This document shows positions 43,762 to 56,020 of a stretch of DNA of 64,000 nucleotides, in pieces (the stretch's first letter is position 1; every line of letters begins with the position of its first letter). The translations under genes and the position numbers were made by a program. Under the pieces are notes generated by a model, which did not search any database, was not told where the DNA came from, and saw only the letters and a list, made by a program, of their open reading frames with translations. This stretch comes from Anaeramoeba flamelloides (Eukaryota > Metamonada > Anaeramoebidae), in contig JANTQA010000042.1 of NCBI GenBank assembly GCA_027625915.1, forward strand, positions 6,274,001 through 6,338,000, read 5' to 3'.

Positions 43762-44212
43762 TTGAAATGAAATATGTTTGCAGTAAAGGATAAAATAAAA
43801 AAAATAATAATTTACAAATACTAATGAATTGAACAATTGAGGAAATAAAGTGAACAGAATTATGAATTCTTCGAACAAACAATTAAAAGATATTATAGTT
43901 CTGAAAACAAAAGCCAATTGTTGAAACAAAATATAATAGTTATTTTCAGAAATTTTTTGAAAGTGATTAAACTTTCAAAAATTACGAATATATATTGAAT
44001 AACTTTAAAAATTACAATCTTAAGTTGGAAGGAAAATTGATTTCTTCTTTGAAAGAAAAATTTGTTTTTTTTCAATTTAAGGACTACATTTTCAAGTGAA
44101 AATAGTAAAATTGCTTGTAAAAACAACCTTGTAAGAGTTTCATAACTTCTATTCAATTTACACACAACAAATTTCTTTTAGAAAAAAATGGAAATTTTGA
44201 ACAATTACCACT

Positions 44213-44912
44213 CACTACAAGGAAAATTTAAATACCTAAAATTAAAGTTAGCCAAAACAATACATTGGATTTCAGTTATACTTCTTTTATAAATTATTTT
44301 TTCAAAGTTATCATAATTTTATGTAATAAAAAAAGGATAGCTTTTAAACTCTTGAAAATCTGAATACCCCCCTTTTCAAAAATACCGACTTTTGAAAAAA
44401 ACACCTATTTTCAGGGTATTTTTTTATTAGTAAAAGTTGAAATGAATTAATTTTTGATTGAACATTAAGATTGAAAAAAGAATATATGTTAAAGCAATTT
44501 GCAGAAAAGAACCGGGGATGTATATAAAAACTCAAACAGGGAAAAAAATAAAATGATAAAAAATATTCCAAAAACAGATAAAAAATCAGATTTTCAATTT
44601 AATTGAGCAATATCTTTTGATTGAAATATTTTGTATTATTTTCAAATTGAAAAAATATGTTTCCTTTTATACTATTAAAAAATACTTGATAATTATCTCT
44701 CTACTAAGTCAATTAAAAAATTCAAAAATTTTACAATTAAAAATGAAAAAAATATTACTGAAAAATTTCATTTTTTTTTCAATTCCTATTAATATCTATT
44801 AAAGTTGTAAACCTCATTGAAAATTGTTAGGTATAATAATGTTTATTATATGAGTGTATTGGAAAAATACAAAATTTAGAGATTTTTTTTTGAAAAAATT
44901 TTCCTTGTAGTG
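44213..44912. mobile_element. Non-autonomous element with CACTA-type ends
   Basis: A 700-bp segment beginning CACTACAAGGAAAATTT (44213-44229) and ending in its perfect 17-bp complement (44896-44912). CACTACAAG-AAA is the classic terminus of CACTA (En/Spm) transposons. The expected 3-bp target duplication is not seen (ACT on the left, CTG on the right). No transposase is recognised inside. A small internal hairpin near 44365-44420 (AATACCG/CAGGGTATT region) is visible. Confidence 0.65.
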
Positions 44913-45239
44913 CTGTTTCTATTTTTTTTTTTTCTTCAATAATCCCATAGCTGATTTAGAAATTTCCCAATTTACATTTCAAATCTATAAACACAAAAAA
45001 AAGATCTAAGCTTTTATAATTATTTTTTACAGTTACTTTTATAAGTTTGAAATGTTTTCAAATTTGAACTTGTGCCTGAAAGTTGATGAAAAGTTCATAC
45101 TTTTTTTAACTTTATCATTCAACAAGCTATTTGAAAAAAATTTTTTTTTTAATTTATGTTGATTTTTTAACTTTGAAATAAGTAATTTTTGTTACAATTT
45201 GTTCGGAATGATAATAATAAAACAATTACTGTACACAAT

Positions 45240-45261
45240 AAAGGGTGTAAATTCACCCTTT
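45240..45261. repeat. Perfect 8-bp-arm palindrome
   Basis: AAAGGGTG, six-base spacer, CACCCTTT. The arms are GC-rich for the region. It could be a protein-binding dyad upstream of either neighbouring gene, or a relic of an element. Confidence 0.6.
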
Positions 45262-45879
45262 AAAGAGAGGAAATTCGTTTTTCTGACTATTTATTAGTAT
45301 TTTTTTGAATTGTAGATATTAAAAGAAGATTTCATAAATTTTCATTTTATTTCAAAAATTAAAAAAAATCCTGTTTTTATTTCCCAGAATTTAAAAGAAT
45401 TGAGAAAAATCAAAGATTTTTATCATTTCCTTATATTTTTTCAATTAAAAAAAAAAGATCTATACATTTTCCGGCAATTTCCTAATTTACATTTTTTTTT
45501 TAAAAAATTTCAATAAATAATTCCAATTTTCTTCGTCATTTGCCAATGACAAGAGAAAAACTGAGACTTTATTTAAAATAGTTTCCGAGATATAATTTTT
45601 GGTCTTTATTATTTTTATTAATTTTTTCATACTTTGGGAACTATATTTATAAAAAAATAATCGGGTACAAGGTGATAAAAAAATTTTCTCAGGAAGATTA
45701 TAAATACCAGTATTATTGAATTCCTAAAAAATTTATTTAGTTATAAAAAAGATTTGATTTTCAAGAAATGACATTATTAAGCAAACCCACAATCATTTAT
45801 GGATGTTAATAATTCCAAATCTTGTAAGGGATTATTTTCCTATAAGGATTTTTTCTTTAAAAACTCATAAAGTGATCAA

Positions 45880-46400
45880 AATAATTTATGCTTACCAACT
45901 ATAATCCGTGTTTCGAAATATAGTCCGTGTTTTTTTTCTTCTTGTTCAAATGTAACATCCAATCTACTGCCTAATAGTATACCTATGTTCAAATCAATTT
46001 TGAAAGCATACACCTTGATATTTTCAGTCAAATTTAAATTATTCAAAGCAATGAGTTGAAAATTTTTCATAATATTCTTAGTTTTTTGAAATTTTTTTGT
46101 TTTTTTGATTTTCAAAACTTTTCAAAAAATTCACTCTATTTTTTCAAGATAAATTTTGCAATTTGATCCTTCATTTTTATAATTTTTATGTAAATAATAC
46201 AACTTTAAGAACTCAATACCATATTTAATTAGTATATTATTGTATTTTTCTTTGATTGGTTGATGTATAGATCTTCTATAACAAAAAAACACGCTTTTCA
46301 TTTTAAAAGATACATTAAACTTTTCAGCACTTTTTATTTTAACAACAAAAAATTTACAATCAACTGTTTTAACATCCTGTTGATCTTTCAATACCAATGG
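45880..46400 (-). repeat. Four-copy repeat with decayed reading frame, copy 1
   Basis: On the minus strand this copy keeps two open pieces of 88 and 79 codons, the best preserved of the family. They include FKMKSVFFCYRRSIHQPIKE, KYGIEFLKLYYLHKN and KIDLNIGILLGSRLDV. Related stretches are at 55490-55960 (minus), 58015-58400 (plus) and 63105-63500 (plus), recognisable by TTTTTTATAGAAGATCTAT and AAGAAAC-AACAATAAA-CAT, and by CAAGG-GTTTACCTTCAAAAT and TTTTATTTTGAAAC. I do not recognise the encoded family. It is broken in every copy. Confidence 0.65.
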
Positions 46401-46880
46401 AGGTAACAGTCTATTTACACACTTACTATAATATTTTAAACTCTTTCAAAAGTAAATAGGAAGCCTTTTGTAAAGCAATTGTGTATTTTCGAACATTTCC
46501 AATTCGAATGTTAGAAAAATAGTTTTACTCAAATTTACAAAATTTTGAAAAAAAAATAAAGTATCTATGCAAACAAGATCTCTTGACAAGCTATTTTTTC
46601 AAGTCAACACATATGTGCTGTTGTTCATAAAATGTAACTTTAGTTTAATCGATTCTTCAAATATTCCTCAAAGATACTACCAAAAATTCGCATCTGAAAA
46701 AAAATATTTTCACATTTTGATTTCAGAATCTTGATCATTATTTTAACAAACCAACTCAAATTTGAATTCTTTTTTCAAAGTTACCTTCTTCAACTTTCAA
46801 ACCTAAACGAATTTCCAAAGTAAATTTCGGCACCTTGCAAAAAATTAATTCATTTCAAGAACAAAAAACCAACCTTCAAA

Positions 46881-49800
46881 ATGCAACCATTGTTGACTTC
46901 AAAAAATCTCTATAACCTAAAAGTCTCCCAACAATATTATGATCCAAAAAAAACTGTATTGGGTGTGATTGGTTACAAGCCTTCTCAATTTATTTTGCTT
47001 TCAAACAAAACGATTGGCTCACAAAACAATAGCCAAACAACCATACAGCTTTATTCAGAAAAAACAAAAATTAGTCACCACTTGCTGACTATTAACGCCG
47101 ATGAAAATGTTGTTTCTGCAACAACCAATTCTTCTCACTCCTTATTAATTTATACGATCTGCGATCAAAGAATCAAAAAGAAAAACCATTCCCAACAGGA
47201 ACAACAAGCCTCTAACAAAAATAAAAAAGAAAAGAAAAAGGCCAAAACACTGCACTTTAACCAAAATTTTCTCTTTGATCGTAAAAATTATTATTTACAG
47301 TATAGATCCTTTCTTGTTCTTTTAAAATCTGGAAATAAAAAAAAAGAAATATTTAAAACCAAATATGACAAGCATTTTTATCAAGTAAACTATCCGAATC
47401 TATTTTTTTTGTTTTTTTTCTTTGCTTAAAAGTTTTTTAATCATTCTAAATGAATTTAAATGCACACAATCTTTTTTTTTCTTTTCACTCATCCAAACTC
47501 AACAAAAAAAACAACAAAAAAATAAATAGTTTTTCCCAAACAAATCAAAAAACAAAAAAAAAAACGAAAAAGTAATTTTGGTACATGAACACAATTCTAT
47601 TATTCAGCAACAAATAAAATTTCCAACTTTTTTCCAAAAAAAATCCAAAACAGAACAATTTCCGCTTTTAAAAAATCAAACAAAATTGGTTGAAGATTTT
47701 TTTTGGTACCGTATTTCTCCAAAGTGTGAGAATATTTTTGTACTGTCGGTTAATGAACAAAAAGTCAAAGTAGCGAGAAACTCAAGCCCAAACACAAGCA
47801 CAAATACGAACATAAAAACAAAAGACTCTACAATACTGAATGCTAACAAGAACACAAAATATAATCATAACAACACAAATATAACTAAAAACAAAACAAA
47901 AAAAACAAAATCGATCGAGTATAAATTGGTTTGGTATCTGTACAAAAAGAATAAATATCAAAAATATAAAGAGTATCCTTTAAAAATCCCAAACAATTCC
48001 CAAGATTTAGAAAATAGTGGATGGGTTTTTGCAGGAGACAAGATCAATAACAAAGAAGAAAACGAAAAAAAAATTAACAAAAAAAAACAAAATAACCAAA
48101 TCTTATTCCGATACTCTAGCAAAAAGAATGATTATGAAATCGTTCACTTGCGAAGTGGGATCAATTTTTTATGCCACCAACAAAAATTGGGACTCAAAAC
48201 AAACAACCCATTTATTCGGATCACGTTTTGGAATTTGGAATATTTGGAAAAGTTTGAATACAACGTCACATTGGTTGGCTATTCTCAGAAGTTTATCAAA
48301 AATTGCAGAGTCTTCTTTGGATCTGTTCGCAGAATGCTACTGATCTTGATCCCAAATTGCCATATTTCTTTAATTGATTCAAGTAAAGAGCATGGCACAT
48401 GTGATTCTCTCTCCTTTACCGTTTCTGAATTTGCTAATTTCATCCCAATTAGTAATGAAAATGAAAAACAAATTGGTAAGCAAAATAAATACCAAATTGG
48501 CAAGCAAAATAAATATCAAAATAACCAACAAATTGATCAAAAAAAGACCAAACAAAACGATCAAATTCAATCACTAAATATTATACCGTTCAATGCCAAT
48601 GGGAGGTACACTGATTATTTAAATGTGGAAACAATGCAAATCAATAGATTTAATATTAATAATAATTTCTTCCTCTTTTTATTAAAAAATAAAATCCGTT
48701 ATGTCAAAAAAAATGATCTCATTGTTATCACCCACTTAATTATTGTACATCTTAAGCAACCAGAATTATTAATCAAATTGATCAAATACATTGTTGTCAA
48801 ATATCCAGAATACCTAAACAGTTCTTTTTTCAAAGAATATATCCTTTCCAAAGTTTACCAATCATTAATTACAAATTCGAATTTCCAAAGATCTTTACTT
48901 TCAGTATTCTCTTCCACTTCATTAATTTGTTATGGATCTTTAGAATCTAAAAATAATTTTATGAACATCATTAATTATTCTAATTTATTTTACAATGGTA
49001 ACAACGATTCAGAATTGAAAAAGAAAAGCAATACTATATCAAATAATATAATAAAAAAAAATAATCATGTACCACCAAGCTGGGAACCATTTAATTTGTT
49101 AAATTTAATAAGAAAACATAAATTTGATTTACATTCAAATCAGCCACATAGAGAAAGAAAATTATTCCAGAGAAAATCATTAATTTTTAAAAAAAAACAA
49201 ATCCGTTCAAAAAAATATTCATTATTACCCTTAAATAAAAATAATAGTAGTGGTAGTATTAGTAGAAATAAGAAAGGAAATAATAATAATGATGATAATA
49301 GTAGTAGTAATAATAATAATAACGACATTAGCAACAATAATAATAAAAAGAATAACAATAAGAAACATTTAGATATTAATAAAATAATGAAGAATAAGGA
49401 AACGAAATCAAAGAACAAATCTAATTATTATGATCAACTTTTTCAAAAATATGAATACGAGAACTCTTTGTTATTCAAAGAAACAAAAACGAAAGCTAAA
49501 GATATTGTCGATAATTCTTCATTACTTTCAAAAAACATGATTGAATCAAAAAATAATTCCAATTCGTTAAAAGAATATCAATTATCAAAAACTTTTTCAA
49601 TCAAATCACCACATTCAAAAAAAATTATTTTAGAGGATAATGAGATTGATAAGGAGAAGGGGAATAATAAGAATAAAAATAAAAATAAAAAGAATAGAAA
49701 TAATTTAAATTATAAAGCCCTAATAAAACCCCATTCAAAAAACTGAATTGAAATCTAGATATATGAATAATAAAAAAAGCATTAAAAGACAATATAAACT

Positions 49801-51515
49801 TAATAATAAGCCAGCAGATTAATTATGAAAAAAATATTGATAATTTAGAAATATGTGGTCTTTTGGATTTGCAATCAATATTAAAAATATATGAAAACAA
49901 TTTCACCAAATATTTATTGACGCAAAATTATTTCCAAAATTCAAACACCGATTCGATTGCAATACAAGCTAAAAAATATTTCCTAGAACAAACCAAACAA
50001 ATTCAAATAATATTTCAATTATTAATTACATTTTTTTATAAAAAATTAAAATCAAAATATCGCATATTAAAAGAATCTAAAATAGATGATCGTATATTAA
50101 AAACAAATACTCAGAATAATACTGATAATATTTTTTCTTTTAATATTAAGAACCAGAATCCAACTTTAGAATTAGACTCTAATCACTCATCTGATTTAGA
50201 TGACAATTTAGAAAGAAGTCACAGAATTGGAGGGGGGGTCAATGTAATAAATAATACACCCACAAAAGAACAACTATCACCCTTATCAAATTTAAATACA
50301 CCAAATACAATTATATCATCATCATCATCATCATCATTATCATCATCCACATCGCCATCGACATCATCGTCATCCTTATCATCCCAATTATCATCTTTTT
50401 CTTCAACAACGCCAACAACAACAACAGAACTTGATCAATATTTAAATTTTAGCCATGATCTTGAATCCTTTGAATTTATAAATTTGGAAGACGGTTGCGA
50501 AAATGGAAAAGAAAAAGGAAATGGGAATGAGAATGTGAATGTGAATGTGAATGTGAATGGAAATGGAAATACAAATAAGAAAAACTGTTATCCATCTAAT
50601 TTAATGAGTAAAAAACAAAACGAAGAAAATGGAAAATGGAAAATAAGAAAAAGAACAACAAAAAGAAGAAAGAAAATGAAAGATAAAATTGAAATAAAAA
50701 AATATTTTAAAAATAACACTTTAAAAGAAAAAACAGTTTATTATCAATACAATAAAAAAATGATTCACAGAAAAACAGAATTTGTTCAAAAAATTACAAA
50801 AAAAAGATATTTATTATTTCCCATTATGAAAATATGGGAAAATGAACAAGAAAATGAACACAACATATTAAAAATGAACCTTCAAAAAAAAAAGACTGAA
50901 CAATTAACAATTTATGAGAAATTTGAAAGAGAATTAACCAAAATTAATTCTAATAAAATACATAATTTGAAATACTTTAAAAAATTATTTAACGTATTTG
51001 AAAACTTTTATTTTACACTTGAAGAATTAAATTTGCCATTCCCAATAGGATTCCATAAGATCTTTTTAAGATTGGCATTCTATGTGCTACCGCCAAAGGT
51101 GTTTTTACAATATGTAGATTTGAAAATACTAGTCATTGATTATCACTTTTCACTGGAGTTATCGCTATTATATTCTGGAAATTTGAAAAAAACAGATTTC
51201 TACAACCATTTAATCACATTAACAGATTTAAGGTATCAAGCCTTAAAGTTATTACAAAAAAATTATTCTTCAAAAAAATTATTGGTAGAATATTATTCAA
51301 GCCTTGTTGCAAAAAACTTTTTAGTAAAAGACCCAAATTCTGAATTTTCTAATATCGAGGATAATGGCTTTGTTTATTTTAGGCCATTAACTATATGCTT
51401 TGATAAATTACAAATGGAACCTCAATCTAAAAATCAACAAAAGATCGAATTTTTACAAGAAAATATGATTTTATATGTGCCTGAGATTAATTTGTCAGAG
51501 ATAAAAAATAATTAA
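46881..51515 (+). CDS. GSAP: Gamma-secretase-activating protein (GSAP) homologue
   Basis: Exon 1 is 46881-47384 (donor GTAAAC). Exon 2 starts at 47530 (acceptor AAATAG, phase 0) and is open to 49743. Exon 3 is open from about 49767 to 51515 in a different frame. A 245-nt intron 49566-49810 (GTTAAA...AATAAG, phase 2) would join them into about 1414 aa. Recalled similarity to animal GSAP is collinear: FYQFFPNKSK then EKVILVHEHNSIIQQQIKF (human VQFLYPH, NHLLLISEEKYIEQFRIH); LVEDFFWYRISPK near residue 223 (human IAEDFVWAQWD); WEPFNLLNLIRKHKFDLH; and, near residue 1255, LPFPIGFHKIFLRL with VLPPKVFLQYVDLKIL (human LPLPPGFHTLHTIL, CLPLHNLLHCIDSGVL). Animal GSAP has a beta-rich N-terminal part and a helical C-terminal domain, and modulates gamma-secretase cleavage. 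Its role in protists is unknown. Extra length is Asn/Lys/Ser/Glu low-complexity insertions. The frame change near 49750 could instead be an assembly or homopolymer error. Confidence 0.8.
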
Positions 51516-51699
51516 ATTAATTCTTTTTTTATTATTATTATTATTATTATTTGAATTATTTTGATATTGTTAAAAATTTCTTTATAATAAGTAACTATTT
51601 TAAAAAAATAAAATTGTTAAAAAGTTTTTTATATTTTTTATTATTATTAGTTATTCGGGTTAAAGAAAAATTAAATAGTCTAAAATTATTAACTAAACT

Positions 51700-52260
51700 G
51701 CATTTCACTCAAAGGCAACCCAGCCTAAAATGAAAAATTCACTTTTTTTTAGGAATCAACCAAATTAAGATTGTTTAGAAATAAGAGAAATAATAAACTT
51801 CGGATTAGTGTTGAGATTAATAAAAGAAAAGTACCTGAACAAACTATAAATTTCAAAAAAAAAAAAAAATTTTAAAAAAAATTTTTAGACACTTTCATTG
51901 GAAGGTCTAATACAATTTCTCACTTTCTTTAGGAAATTAAAATTGTTATTGAAAATAAGATTTTAATAGTAAATTTCTAAATTTTTAAAAAGAAATTACA
52001 AGCTTATTTTTTTCTTAATGTTAATTTCGTTTTCAAACATTTTTTTTTTCATTTGAAAAAAAAAAATTAAAATTGAGAACATAAAAACAAAAATTAAAAA
52101 AACAAAAATTAAAAAAATTAAAAAAAAAAAATTAACTATTAGAGAAAAATTGATTTTCATCTAAAATTTAAAATTTTATTTTGAGATATATAATGAATTC
52201 AACTCATAGAATATGTTCTATTTCTTAAATAAAACTGGGAACTTTTGACTGAAAAAGAGT
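51700..52260 (+). repeat. Direct repeat, copy 1 (partner 61720-62300)
   Basis: Shares with 61720-62300 the order CATTTCAC-CAAAGG, TTCACTTTTTTTT-like, AGGAATCAACC/AGAATCAATCC, GAGATT-ATAAAAGAAA, ACC-TAAATTT, TTTTAATAG, AATTGAAATT-type blocks, A-run, ATTTTATTTTGAGA and GACTGAAAAAGAGTTT. Same orientation. Each copy begins a few hundred bases beyond the stop codon of a gene (GSAP here, the OSCA-like gene there). Confidence 0.7.
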
Positions 52261-52879
52261 TTATAATACTTAATTAATTAATTTTTAGGTATTTTAAAAA
52301 ATGTTAAAACCAAACTATTTCTAAATTAATAGAGTTTCTAAACAATATTTTTCTTTGTCTTTAAATAATTGCCAACGAAAAAATAAAAAAATAATTATAA
52401 TTCAACTATTTTACAAAAAGTTTGACATGCTTTATAATGTTATTGGAAGTGGTTTTGTGTGTTTTTATCATCATCTTCGTATTCAAAATTTTTTTCAATT
52501 TGAACAAATCAAGAATTATTTTTTCTAATTTTGCCAAATTTTTGTTTTTTTATTGTTTTTATTTCTTTTTTTTTTTTAATAATTTTTTCTTTTGTTTTTT
52601 CTTTCTTGTTCTATTATTGTTATTTTTCATCTTTTTTTTTTTTTGAAGAAAGTAAAGTTAAAAAACAGAAAATAACTTTAGAAATAATATAAAAATTAAA
52701 AAAAACATTGAGATAATATAATTAGTTATAAGTGAATATAATTATTATCAAAAAATCTTATTTGGTATTTTTTTTTATTTAATTAGTTTAAATTAAACAG
52801 TAAATATATGTTAACTTAATTCAACTAAAGGTAATTTAAATGTAAAATCCTAGATTTAATGAATTTTCGCGTAAAAAAT

Positions 52880-53290
52880 ACCCAATTTTTTTAGGTTAAA
52901 TAGAAAATACAAAAAATCGAAAAGAAAAAAGAAAAAAAGGCAGAAAAAAAAAGAAATTTAAAACCAATTTATTAAAAGTAATTGATAAAAAAAAAAAAAA
53001 AAAGCTATCTTTAATTTAGTAAACCAAAATTAATATCTTAGGTACTTTTAGTGAAGTTAATAATTTGATAATTTTATATAAATGTTCATTTGGGGTTAGT
53101 TATTTAATAGTTGTAATTTCTTTTAATTTTTTTTTTTGATTTTTATTTGGTTTTAAACTTTTGGTCATTTTTAAGATTTACTTCAAGTTTTTATTTCCAA
53201 GTTGTACATACATTCTATCATACTATGAAAAATTAACTTCTTGAACCAAATCCTATCTAACTCTTCTTCCCAAAATAAAGAAGAAAATAA
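52880..53290 (+). repeat. Dispersed repeat, copy 2 (partner 9990-10460)
   Basis: Shares collinear words with 9990-10460, including the GTAATTTCTTTT and CTAACTCTTCTTCCCAA blocks. Diverged. No ends resolved. Confidence 0.55.
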
Positions 53291-53454
53291 CAGAAAAAAA
53301 GTGGTAGAAAAAATTAAAAATCTACTTGTTAAATAATTTTCAATGAAGGTTTTGTAAGAAAAAATATGAGATCGTCATTTTAACAATTATGACAATTTTT
53401 TTTTAGTTTTTCATTGATTTTTTTTTTTACTTTTTGAAATATCAGTTTTTTATA

Positions 53455-53651
53455 CAGTCATTTCTACTTTTAAGGCACAAACTTTGTACGAAATTTAAGA
53501 CACAAAAAAATCTCAAATTAAATCATGTTTTTTGGAATTATTTTTTTTACACAAATAATTTTATTAGTATTTGTTTTTGTGTATTCATTTAAGACTTATT
53601 TTTGCGCCCTAATTTTTTCGAAATTTTGTACCTTAAACTTGAAACTAACTA
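53455..53651. mobile_element. Tc1/mariner-type MITE, copy 2, flanked by TA
   Basis: Diverged copy of the element at 20821-21018. The left end is CAGTCATTTCTACTTTTAAG, then GCACAAACTT and CGAAATTTAAG. The right end, reverse-complemented, is TAGTTAGTTTCAAGTTTAAG, then GTACAAAATTTCGAA. TA lies outside both ends (53453-53454 and 53652-53653). The length, 197 bp, matches copy 1 (198 bp) although the centres differ. Confidence 0.8.
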
Positions 53652-54256
53652 TATTTTTACAATGATTATAAAGTGAAATATTAACCAGATATAATTAATA
53701 GTTCATTTGATATACTCTAGACTTTTTTTTCAATTTATTATTTCAGGCGAGTTAGAATTTTTGCAATTGAGTTTCTATTGTTTTATTCTCAAATACTTTT
53801 TTTCCCCATAATAAATGGAAATATTTTAGGAATATACAATTTTAAATTATTATTAAGAAAAAATAACACACATAAGTTTTAGTTTGGATTTTTTTTGAGG
53901 TTTCTTGCCAAATAAGAATAAAAGAGGATAAAATTCCCATTAAAAAGTTGAACAATCAAGTTTGTTTCTGTAAAAAATTAAACTAAAATTGTTCCAAAAA
54001 TTGATAACAAATCTAAAATTTAACTTCAAGGTTTTCAATAGTTTCATGGAAAACGACAGATATTTTGAAGGAAAAAGTCATTCAAATTACCATTGAAAAA
54101 TTGTATATCAAAAATTCAAAAAAATTTTTTTTTTGTTTTTGGTTTTGAAGAATTATATCTCTGAGTTACCAAAAAATAAATAATAACCCATTTTGTTTCA
54201 TAAGTTCAACTATCACCTTTTATAATTCTTTCTTTTGGATCCCCTTCCAGGCCAAA

Positions 54257-54344
54257 ATTGTTCATATTGTTCTAGTGATAAGATGATATTATTTGCCCTA
54301 GGTTGAACGCCTCTAAGATATCATATTATATCACTATGAACAAT
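54257..54344. repeat. Imperfect hairpin of about 88 bp
   Basis: ATTGTTCATA...GTGATA..ATGATAT on the left pairs with ATATCATAT..TATCACTATGAACAAT on the right around a GC-richer loop (TTTGCCCTAGGTTGAACG). This is a compact structured sequence in an otherwise plain region. It may be a tiny MITE or a structured RNA. Confidence 0.55.
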
Positions 54345-55489
54345 AACATTTTTTTTTTTTGGTGCTTCCAATCTAAACCCAGATTATAACAAGGAGACCG
54401 TTTCCAAATCAAAACAATAACATATAAATTTACCATCTTTTTGAAAACAATTTTTTCAAACTTTTTTTAAACTTTAAAAAAACTAACCCCCAGTATTTCG
54501 AAATTTGAAAGTATATCTGAAACTTAAAAGAATTTAAACAGTTAGGCTTAAAGATTCAAATAATCTTGAAAATATTTATATTTGCTTTATTATTGTTATT
54601 GTTTTTTGTTTGAAGGAGGAATTTGGGGAGGCGATTCAACAAAATTACATCATTTTTTTACTAAACCAAAAGAATTTATTTGTTTTTTTTTAATATAGAA
54701 ATAATGGAGGCAAAATTACAATCATATTAAAGTCTTTCTTGAAAAATAAAGTAAAATAAAAAAATAATATTAAATCACAAAAAGAGAAAGAGAGTAAAAA
54801 ACAAATAAAAAGGTAGAGCAATTTAATTTATGAAAAAGATAAATTCTGAAGGGATCAGTCTTCCACAACAACAGAAAAAAATTTAAAATATATTATTGTT
54901 TATAAATCTCTACTTTAAAAAGTTTTATACTGATAATTAAAATTCAAATGATAAAATAATTTCAGTTGAGTATCTATTTATCAATATTTAAATCTAGACT
55001 TTCAGATGGAATTATTAGTCTACACAAAATAAACCAGAAAAATACAAAATTACAATCAAATAAAAGGAAAACACAAATACAAATCTATTTCTTTGCAAGT
55101 TTCTTGGTAAATAATGTAAAGTAAGTTAATTTTTTTTTTTATTAATTTTTCAAATATTAGTATTTGAATTTATCAATATTACAAAAGTAAATTATAAAAT
55201 GATTTCCATTTTAAATTTCTTATTTCACCCAATATTCACTAATAAAACCAGAAAAAAAACAAATATTAAAAAATTACAATTTACAACTTTGAAAGTATTT
55301 TGAATTTATTTAAAAAGGGAAAATGAAGTATAAATTTTTTTACTATACACATTTCATATACAAGTAACAACTCATTAAAATCGATAACTCTCAAGATAAC
55401 TCAATACCCCACTTAATTACTACTTTGAGGTAAGTGAATATTAACAATCTACAGCGATCAAAATAATATATACCCAAAGACATTAATCC

Positions 55490-55960
55490 ATGTTTCAAAA
55501 TATAATTGGTGCTTTTTTCCCTTCTTGTTCCACATCAACATCCGTTAACTACCCAATAGTATACACAAGTTCAAATCAATTTTGAAAGTAAACTCCTTGA
55601 TATTATCAAAATTTTTCATAATATTCTCAATATTTTTTTGAATTTTTTTTTTTTTTATATTTTCAAAAATTTACTAAAAATTAACTCTAATTTTTAAGAT
55701 AAATTTTTTAAATTTGATCGGATATTTTTAGTATTTGATATTTTCAATAATAGATCTTTAAGAAACCAAAACCATACTTAATTCAGGTTTATTGTCAGTT
55801 TCTTTGATCAGTTAATCTATAGGTTTTTTATAAAAAAAAAATACATTTTTTATTTTGAAACACGGATTCAACTTTTCGGCATTTTTTTTGACAACGGCAA
55901 AAATAAAAATGAACAAAAAATTTATGTTCAAACATAATTTAATTTAAATCTGTGAATAAT
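55490..55960 (-). repeat. Four-copy repeat, copy 2
   Basis: Minus-strand member of the family described at 45880-46400. Shares TAGTATAC, GTTCAAATCAATTTTGAAAG, CTCCTTGATATT, TTTTCATAATATTCT and GATC---TAATCTATAG. Its reading frame is broken throughout. Confidence 0.65.
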
Positions 55961-56020
55961 AGATGATGTCTCCTGAAATTAAAAGGAAGGTAATACGTTT
56001 GTAATGTAGAATGAGAAATA

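Larger units (their letters stand above)
43762..46880. other. Intergenic region between PUS and GSAP-like genes
   Basis: Divergent promoters of the two genes must lie within this 3.1 kb. It holds an element with CACTACAAGG ends (44213-44912), a perfect short palindrome (45240-45261) and a copy of a four-member repeat with decayed coding content (45880-46400). No core promoter motif could be recognised with confidence. Confidence 0.55.

Noticed and set aside
43762-43929. Upstream extension of the PUS frame by 56 codons
   Set aside because: The translation is hydrophobic and A/T-driven. MGNFLSPSEQ begins the hydrophilic Lys-rich tail typical of this gene.
49140-49418. 92-codon Leu/Phe-rich minus-strand frame with apparent membrane helices
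   Set aside because: Complement of the Asn/Asp/Lys low-complexity tract in the GSAP exon.
52422-52646. 74-codon frame with apparent membrane helices
   Set aside because: Poly-Phe from T runs. No conserved pattern.
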